From contig DASUGM010000005.1 of the NCBI GenBank assembly GCA_036274055.1, positions 1 to 9,442 on the forward strand: a stretch of DNA of 9,442 nt, read 5' to 3'. Positions 5,044 through 9,442 of the stretch are shown here, one piece after another. Both the position numbers and the translations under genes were made by a program. Source of the DNA: DASUGM01 sp036274055 (GTDB lineage: Bacteria > Acidobacteriota > Vicinamibacteria > Vicinamibacterales > SCN-69-37). The notes under the pieces are model-generated. The model had not been told where the DNA came from, did not search any database, and saw nothing but the letters and a program-made list of their open reading frames with translations. The first letter of the stretch is position 1, and each line of letters starts with the position of its first letter.

Positions 5044-7149
5044 GTGTCCCACCGGTTCGCAGGCGTGACGGGCTCAGTCGTCGGCGTCGTTCTTCTCGCG
5101 GGATGGCTCGGCGCCTTCACGGTTGCCACTGCCCAGCAGGCGGCTCTGACCGTTGACCCGTACAACGGCTGGTCCGCCTACGGCGGCGGCAACGATCAGA
5201 TCCGCTACTCGAGCCTGAAGCGGATCGACAGGACCAACGTCGCCAAGCTCGCCGTCGCGTGGACCTACGACACCGGCGAGTCGGGCGCGACGCAAACGCA
5301 GCCGATCGTCGTTGACGGCGTGCTCTACGGCTACACGCCGACGCACAAAGCCTTTGCCGTGCGCGCCGCCACCGGGGAACGGCTATGGACATTCGATTCG
5401 GGCGTCGCCGGCAGCGGACCGAATCGCGGCGTGATGTATTGGGCGAGCGGCGGCGATCGCCGGGTGTTCGTGGCCGTCGCGAACTTTGTCTACGCGCTCG
5501 ATGCCGCGAGCGGAAAACCGATCACGACGTTCGGCGCGGACGGCCGCATCGACTTGCGCGACGGACTGGATCGCGATCCGGCGGCGCAGTCGGTGCGGCT
5601 GACGAGCCCGGGTGTCATCTTCAAGGATTTGATGATCGTCGGCGGCCGAGTCGGCGAGACGCTGCCGACCTCGCCCGGCGATATCCGCGCCTACGACGTC
5701 CGCACCGGCGCCGTGCGGTGGACGTTTCACACGATCCCGCATCCGGGCGAATTCGGCTACGACACCTGGCCGCGCGAGGCCTGGACGTACGGCGGCGGCG
5801 TCAACAACTGGGCGGGGATGGCGCTCGACGAGCGCCGCGGCATCGTCTTCATTCCCACCGGATCGGCGGCCACCGATTTCTACGGCGCCGATCGCGCCGG
5901 CGACAACCTGTTCGCGAACACGCTGCTCGCGCTCGACGCCAACACCGGACGGCGCCTCTGGCATTTTCAGATCGTCCGCCACGACATCTGGGACCGCGAC
6001 TTGCCATCGCCGCCGAGCCTGGTCACCGTGCAGCGCGACGGCAAGACGATTGACGCCGTCGCGCAAGCGACGAAGCACGGCGTGTTGTTTCTATTCGAGC
6101 GGACGACCGGCCGGCTGCTGTTTCCAATCGAGTACCGCGACGTCCCGGGCAGCACCGTGCCTGGCGAGAAATCAGCTGCCGCGCAGCCGTTTCCCGTCGA
6201 GCCGGCGCCGTTCGCGCGGCAGCGGCTCACCGAAGACCTGCTGACCAATCGCACTCCGGAAGCGCGCCAGTGGGCCCTCGAGCAGTTCAGGTCGTTCCGC
6301 AGCCAGGGACAGTTCGCGCCGCTCGGCGTCGATCGTCCGACGGTCGTCTTTCCGGGTTTCGACGGCGGCGCCGAGTGGGGCGGGCAGGCATTCGATCCGG
6401 AGACCTCGCTCTACTACGTCAACGCCAACGACCTCGCCTGGACCGGCACGCTGGCGCCAAGCACCGGAGGACGGAGCGGTGCGGCCCTTTTTCAGCAACA
6501 CTGCGCGCGCTGCCATGGCGAGGACCGCCGTGGCCTGGCGCCGGACGCGCCGTCGCTGCTCGCCGTGATCGCGAAGTATCGCGAAGCCGACGTCACCAAT
6601 CTGGTCAGGCGCGGCCGCGGCCGGATGCCGAGTTTCGCGGCGCTGCCGCAGACCGCGGTGAACGCAATCGCGCGCTTCGTGATCACGGGCCAGGACACTC
6701 CCGCCGCGTCGGCACCGGCGAATGAAACAGAGTCACCGCTGATCGACACGGCCTACCGATTCACCGGCTATCGCCGCTTTCTCGATCCTGATGGGTTTCC
6801 CGCAGTGGCGCCGCCCTGGGGCACGCTGAGCGCGATCGATCTGAACACCGGTGAATACGTCTGGAAAGTGCCGCTCGGCGAATACCCTGCCCTGGTGGCG
6901 CAGGGACTCGTGAATACCGGCAGTGAAAACTACGGCGGTCCGGTCGTCACCGCCGGCGGTCTGGTCTTCATCGCCGCGACGGTGGCAGACAACAAGATTC
7001 GCGCGTTCGACAAGGCGACCGGCGCGCTGCTCTGGCAGTCGACGTTGCCCGCCCCAGGCCGCGCGACGCCGGCCGTCTATGCGGCCAACGGCCGGCAGTT
7101 CGTCGTCATCGCCGCCGGCGGCAAGTACGTGGCGTTCGCAATGAAATAA
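5044..7149 (+). CDS. PQQ-dependent dehydrogenase with internal cytochrome c domain
   Basis: A 701-aa exported quinoprotein of the membrane glucose/quinate dehydrogenase-like group. It oxidises an alcohol, sugar or polyol in the periplasm and passes electrons through its own heme; the substrate is not evident. The signal peptide ends near residue 30 (FTVATA-QQ). Propeller signatures include YGGGNDQIRYSSL (46-58), GKPITTFGADGRIDL, HDIWDRDLPSPPSL with the Asp317/Asp319 pair in the expected catalytic and calcium region, ATKHGVLFLFER, GGAEWGGQAFDP, and near the end ENYGGP (628-633). Between blades lies a cytochrome c insert at about 474-553, with heme attachment CARCH at 487-491 and a candidate axial Met528 in GRMPSF. 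The length is typical of such internal-cytochrome forms. Start: GTG 5044 with GGAGG four bases before it. A strong hairpin repeat follows the stop by four bases. Confidence 0.93.
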   Translation: MSHRFAGVTGSVVGVVLLAGWLGAFTVATAQQAALTVDPYNGWSAYGGGNDQIRYSSLKRIDRTNVAKLAVAWTYDTGESGATQTQPIVVDGVLYGYTPTHKAFAVRAATGERLWTFDSGVAGSGPNRGVMYWASGGDRRVFVAVANFVYALDAASGKPITTFGADGRIDLRDGLDRDPAAQSVRLTSPGVIFKDLMIVGGRVGETLPTSPGDIRAYDVRTGAVRWTFHTIPHPGEFGYDTWPREAWTYGGGVNNWAGMALDERRGIVFIPTGSAATDFYGADRAGDNLFANTLLALDANTGRRLWHFQIVRHDIWDRDLPSPPSLVTVQRDGKTIDAVAQATKHGVLFLFERTTGRLLFPIEYRDVPGSTVPGEKSAAAQPFPVEPAPFARQRLTEDLLTNRTPEARQWALEQFRSFRSQGQFAPLGVDRPTVVFPGFDGGAEWGGQAFDPETSLYYVNANDLAWTGTLAPSTGGRSGAALFQQHCARCHGEDRRGLAPDAPSLLAVIAKYREADVTNLVRRGRGRMPSFAALPQTAVNAIARFVITGQDTPAASAPANETESPLIDTAYRFTGYRRFLDPDGFPAVAPPWGTLSAIDLNTGEYVWKVPLGEYPALVAQGLVNTGSENYGGPVVTAGGLVFIAATVADNKIRAFDKATGALLWQSTLPAPGRATPAVYAANGRQFVVIAAGGKYVAFAMK

Positions 7150-7153
7150 GGAT

Positions 7154-7191
7154 GGGGGACGGGGGTTGCTGCGCAAGCACCCCCGTCCCCC
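7154..7191. repeat. G/C palindromic repeat, copy 1 (hairpin after the PQQ gene)
   Basis: GGGGGACGGGGG and CCCCCGTCCCCC are perfect arms around TTGCTGCGCAAGCA. With one bulged T the stem extends to 16 bp closed by a GCGCA loop. It begins four bases after the dehydrogenase stop and could halt or protect the transcript, though no T run follows. Thirty bases (7163-7192) recur exactly at 7764-7793. Confidence 0.9.
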
Positions 7192-7203
7192 GACCTGCTT
7201 GCT

Positions 7204-7235
7204 CGGGGGTTGCTTGCGCAAGCACCCCCGTCCCC
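7204..7235. repeat. G/C palindromic repeat, copy 2
   Basis: The same core in the same orientation, 44 bases after copy 1. The centre is a perfect 14-base palindrome, TGCTTGCGCAAGCA, flanked by GGGGGT and CCCCC. The outer left arm is lost (CTTGCT in place of GGGGAC). It ends 41 bases before the acetyltransferase start. Confidence 0.85.
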
Positions 7236-7276
7236 TTCCGAGGAATAACCGGAACGGGTCCGGGATTAGGGTCGGC

Positions 7277-7741
7277 ATGCATATTCGCCGTCCACGGCCC
7301 CAGGAAGGCGACATCCTGCTCGCTGTTTGGGAACGCTCGGTGCGTGCGTCGCATACGTTTCTCAGCGATTCGGATGTCAGGGCTCTTCGACCGCTGGTTG
7401 CTGTCTACCTCGCGGGCGACGCGCTCGATCTGTGGGTCCTCGCCGACGACGCCAATGTCGCCGTCGGGTTTCTCGGCATCGCCGGCGATGCGATCGATGC
7501 GCTGTTTCTCGATCCCGCGTATCGCGGGCTCGGCTATGGACGACGTCTGGTCGAATACGCACAGGCGATGCGGCCGGGTTGCCCGCTCACCGTCGACGTG
7601 AACGAGCAGAACGAAGGCGCCTGCCGCTTCTACGCAACGCTCGGGTTCGTCGTCGTCAGCCGCTCGCCGCTCGACGATGCCGGCCGGCCGTTTCCGTTGC
7701 TGCACATGCGCCGGGGAGCGATGGCGAAGATGATTTTCTAG
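7277..7741 (+). CDS. yjaB: YjaB-like GNAT family N-acetyltransferase
   Basis: A 154-aa cytoplasmic acetyltransferase using acetyl-CoA. It matches the E. coli YjaB pattern along its whole length as I remember it: the N-terminal IRR...VWERSVRASHTFLS (3-30), the DLWVLADD strand, the GFLGI strand, DALFLDPAYRGLGYGRRLVEYA (74-95) with the acetyl-CoA pyrophosphate loop RGLGYG at 83-88, VDVNEQN (106-112), FYATLGF (118-124) with Tyr119 as a candidate general acid, and the end SRSPLDDAGRPFPLLH. The acceptor is unknown. ATG 7277 is chosen because it coincides with the start of the fold; the frame stays open upstream only through the repeats (from 7166). The ribosome site is weak (AGGG five bases upstream). 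The gene is bracketed by direct copies of the G/C palindromic repeat. The symbol names the family match, not proven orthology. Confidence 0.88.
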   Translation: MHIRRPRPQEGDILLAVWERSVRASHTFLSDSDVRALRPLVAVYLAGDALDLWVLADDANVAVGFLGIAGDAIDALFLDPAYRGLGYGRRLVEYAQAMRPGCPLTVDVNEQNEGACRFYATLGFVVVSRSPLDDAGRPFPLLHMRRGAMAKMIF

Positions 7742-7763
7742 GTTCCAAATGACGAGTGGCCTC

Positions 7764-7793
7764 GGGTTGCTGCGCAAGCACCCCCGTCCCCCG
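7764..7793. repeat. G/C palindromic repeat, copy 3 (between convergent genes)
   Basis: Identical over 30 bases to 7163-7192 and in the same orientation, but with only GGG left of the centre. It lies between the ends of the acetyltransferase (7741) and the hydrolase (7796), stopping two bases from the latter's stop codon. Its position suits a bidirectional transcript end; the stem is shorter than in copy 1. Confidence 0.85.
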
Positions 7794-7795
7794 TC

Positions 7796-8881
7796 TTACT
7801 TGATTGCCGGAAAGATCTTCGGGAACACCGCGTCGGTCGTGAAGATGCAGCGGTCGTTGTGGCCGCACTCCGAGACGACCTGGATCTCGTGCGTCGCGCC
7901 CAGTTGATCCCTTAGAAACTTCGCATAGGCTTCGCCGCGCGCGCGTCGAGTTGGTCCTTGCGCCATCGCCGTGCACGAACTATCGAAGCCGCCGAGTGGC
8001 AGCGTGTCCACCTGGCCGACCAGGAATGTCGTCGGCCGCGCGATCAGCCGTTTCTTCAGCTGTTCGTCGCTCATCTTCGCGGTGTAACCGTTGCGATTCT
8101 CGAGGCCGGCCGGCCACCGGTTGTAGTTCGCGCAGTTCTTTGCCGCCGCGTCGTACGGGCCGAAGGTGAACCTGGTATGCGCCGCGGTGTCCGGGGTCAG
8201 GCTCCAGCCGTCCTTGGCCGCCGCCGGCTCGGCGTCCTCCTGCGGCAACGGCCGTAACCCGTCCGGCCAGGCGTAGCTCGACGGGTTGGCGACGACGTAG
8301 GTCACGGGCACGCCGAGCGTCTCGTGGACCTTGTTCGCCATCGCGTACCGCGTCGCGTACTGGCCGCCGGCCGAATGTCCAGTGACGACAATCGCCTTCA
8401 TGTTCGGAAACAGCGACTTGCTCGCGAACGTTCGGAGCAGCTCGTCGGCGACGTCGAAAGACGAAAGATCAGGATGGCTCGGCGACATCCCGCCCGATCG
8501 CCAACTGTCGCCACCGCCCGGCCAGACGACCTCGTCGGCCTGCTTCGGATCGGTGTTGATGATCAGATGCGGCGCGACGACGATGGTGTCTTCGAGCGCG
8601 CCGGCGAGAAACGCCGCGGCGACGGCGGTGGAGAAGTAGTGATCGGCGTTGCGATTGGTGCCGTGCACCATGATCAGCGCGCGGCGGATGTTGTCGTTGC
8701 GCTCGGTGAGCTTGTAGCTCGAGTAAACCATCGTCCGCGCCGGACCTTTGCCGTGCACGACCCAGCCGACGCAGGCATCGGTCGCCGTGGTGCACGGTGC
8801 GACGGCGGCGGTGGGCGGCAGCGTGACGGCGCCGAGCGACGTCGACGCAATGAACACGGCGGTGAGCAGCACGATGCGCAT
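7796..8881 (-). CDS. Exported cysteine-rich alpha/beta hydrolase
   Basis: A 361-aa serine hydrolase, substrate unknown. A signal peptide opens it (MRIVLLTAVFIASTSLGAV). Numbered from ATG 8881, the oxyanion motif MVHGTNRNADHYF is at 72-84, the nucleophile elbow GHSAGG at 168-173 (Ser170), the VVANPSSYAWPDG segment at 196-208, a candidate acid Asp292 in VGQVDT, and the catalytic histidine His341 in ECGHNDRC. Six cysteines in the mature part (30, 37, 250, 303, 339, 345) fit three disulfides in an exported enzyme, two of them flanking the histidine. Start: ATG 8881 gives a clean signal peptide. An in-frame GTG at 8896 adds five residues and is not excluded; neither has a good ribosome site. It is convergent with the acetyltransferase and divergent from the lipoprotein. 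It is only distantly like the esterase at 3085-3963, so they are not recent duplicates. Confidence 0.88.
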   Translation of the reverse strand: MRIVLLTAVFIASTSLGAVTLPPTAAVAPCTTATDACVGWVVHGKGPARTMVYSSYKLTERNDNIRRALIMVHGTNRNADHYFSTAVAAAFLAGALEDTIVVAPHLIINTDPKQADEVVWPGGGDSWRSGGMSPSHPDLSSFDVADELLRTFASKSLFPNMKAIVVTGHSAGGQYATRYAMANKVHETLGVPVTYVVANPSSYAWPDGLRPLPQEDAEPAAAKDGWSLTPDTAAHTRFTFGPYDAAAKNCANYNRWPAGLENRNGYTAKMSDEQLKKRLIARPTTFLVGQVDTLPLGGFDSSCTAMAQGPTRRARGEAYAKFLRDQLGATHEIQVVSECGHNDRCIFTTDAVFPKIFPAIK

Positions 8882-8887
8882 GAGCAG

Positions 8888-8915
8888 AGGATACACAGAC
8901 GTTCGGCGTTACACT
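8888..8915. promoter_or_regulatory. Possible divergent -10 elements
   Basis: The gap between the hydrolase and lipoprotein genes holds TATCCT on the minus strand (8893-8888), preceded by TGTG and six bases before ATG 8881. On the plus strand it holds TACACT (8910-8915), 31 bases before GTG 8947. Each is a 4/6 match and no -35 is evident, so both are tentative. Confidence 0.3.
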
Positions 8916-8936
8916 ACCTGCCGCCGTCTGATCCCC

Positions 8937-8942
8937 AGGAGG
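8937..8942 (+). promoter_or_regulatory. Strong ribosome binding site fixing the GTG start at 8947
   Basis: AGGAGG lies four bases before GTG 8947. It supports this non-ATG start, which also places the lipobox cysteine at the expected position 18. Confidence 0.75.
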
Positions 8943-8946
8943 CCTT

Positions 8947-9442
8947 GTGATCAAGAAGCTAGTGCTGCTCACCATTGCGATCGGCGCGCTGAGCGCCTGC
9001 GCCCAGACGCCGCCCCCGCCGCCCGCGCCGAAGGTCGATGTCGCGGCGGACGAGGCGAAGCTGAAGGCCGACCTGTCGAAGTGGTTTGATGACTACAACG
9101 CCGGCAACGCCGACGCTTTGGCAGCCCAATACGCGGATGACGGAGTGCTGATGCCGCCAAACGCGCCGGCATCCACCGGCCGCGCGGCGATCGCCGCGTT
9201 CCTCGGGAAGGACACCGCCAATACCAAGACCGCTGGCCTGACGTTGAAAAACACCGAGGTGACCGGCGTCGGCGTGACCGGCGATCTCGCGTGGATGAGC
9301 GGCACGTTTGCCGTCGTCGACGCCAAGGGCGCGAACGTCGACGTCGGCAAGTACCTTTCGGTCCATCGCCGTACCAGCGGCGGCTGGCTCTACATCCGGG
9401 ACACCTGGAACTCGGACAACCCGCCTCCACCGCCGGCGAAGA
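8947..9442 (+). CDS. Lipoprotein with NTF2-like (SnoaL/DUF4440) domain, 3' end beyond window
   Basis: The frame is open for 165 codons from GTG 8947 to the right edge. The start VIKKLVLLTIAIGALSAC is a lipoprotein signal with lipobox LSAC and Cys18 as the lipidated residue. A Pro-rich tether (TPPPPPAP, 21-28) follows. From about 38 the sequence fits the NTF2-like fold: helix LKADLSKWFDDYNAGNADALAAQYADDGVLMPP, GRAAIAAFL, then strands including DLAWMSGTFAVVD, YLSVHRRTSGGWLYIRDTWNSD. Related SgcJ/EcaC and DUF4440 proteins are mostly uncharacterised; a small-molecule pocket is usual but no catalytic residue can be assigned. The Pro-rich NPPPPPAK at the edge suggests the true end is very near. No partner gene is visible. 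Confidence 0.88.
   Translation, partial: MIKKLVLLTIAIGALSACAQTPPPPPAPKVDVAADEAKLKADLSKWFDDYNAGNADALAAQYADDGVLMPPNAPASTGRAAIAAFLGKDTANTKTAGLTLKNTEVTGVGVTGDLAWMSGTFAVVDAKGANVDVGKYLSVHRRTSGGWLYIRDTWNSDNPPPPPAK

Noticed and set aside
4295..5068. Plus-strand open frame opposite the creatininase-like gene
   Set aside because: Low-complexity antisense reading; the minus-strand gene has a signal peptide and family motifs.
5383..6078. Minus-strand open frame opposite the PQQ dehydrogenase
   Set aside because: Antisense shadow; the plus strand carries the propeller motifs throughout.
7154..7191. Classical intrinsic terminator after the PQQ gene
   Set aside because: The stem is strong, but the bases after it are CGACCTGCTT with no T run, so it is reported as a repeat with possible termination or stabilising role only.
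7154..7235. CRISPR-like array from the repeated G/C units
   Set aside because: Only two adjacent units plus one distant copy, each itself a hairpin, with no regular spacers and no cas gene.
1..9442. Phage defence, toxin-antitoxin, secondary-metabolite or other undescribed multigene system
   Set aside because: Every sizeable gene fits a regulator, transporter, exported enzyme, acetyltransferase or single unknown; no set of genes forms a recognisable or obviously novel system.

Overview
The window is GC-rich, densely coded DNA from what looks like a soil Acidobacteriota bacterium, possibly of the Vicinamibacteria type. This is inferred from four things: a PadR regulator translationally coupled to a large two-module MacB/FtsX-type permease (the acidobacterial duplicated orphan permease, ADOP, arrangement), a PQQ dehydrogenase with an internal cytochrome c domain, several exported hydrolases of uncertain substrate, and very high G/C at third codon positions. 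No rRNA, tRNA, CRISPR array, integrase or transposase was seen.

Layout. 1-2175 (minus): padR followed by a GTGA-overlapping ADOP permease whose C-terminal part lies beyond the left edge. A promoter with a perfect TAGTCA/TGACTA palindrome in its spacer lies at 2191-2219. 2259-2885 (plus): an unrecognised conserved-looking 208-aa protein. 2886-3084: a gap between convergent genes that carries a long imperfect inverted repeat. 3085-5002 (minus): a creatininase-family exported protein followed by an exported esterase. The join between them is occupied by a 51-nt inverted repeat (47/51 matching) that contains the esterase start codon. 5044-7149 (plus): an exported PQQ-dependent dehydrogenase with a c-type heme. 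7150-7276 and 7742-7795: three copies of a G/C-rich palindromic repeat that bracket a YjaB-like GNAT acetyltransferase (7277-7741). 7796-8881 (minus): an exported, cysteine-rich alpha/beta hydrolase. 8947 to the right edge (plus): a lipoprotein with an NTF2-like (SnoaL/DUF4440) fold, incomplete.

How the genes fit together. padR and the permease are most likely one autoregulated operon. The creatininase-like protein, esterase and PQQ dehydrogenase are all predicted to act outside the cytoplasm and are arranged divergently around a 41-bp gap, which suggests but does not prove a shared role in periplasmic breakdown of small organic molecules. I did not recognise a defence system or any other clearly new multigene system. 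The strongest unexplained signals are the long palindrome over the esterase start, the altered metal-ligand positions in the creatininase-like protein, the inverted repeat in the 2886-3084 gap, and the repeated G/C palindromes around the acetyltransferase.
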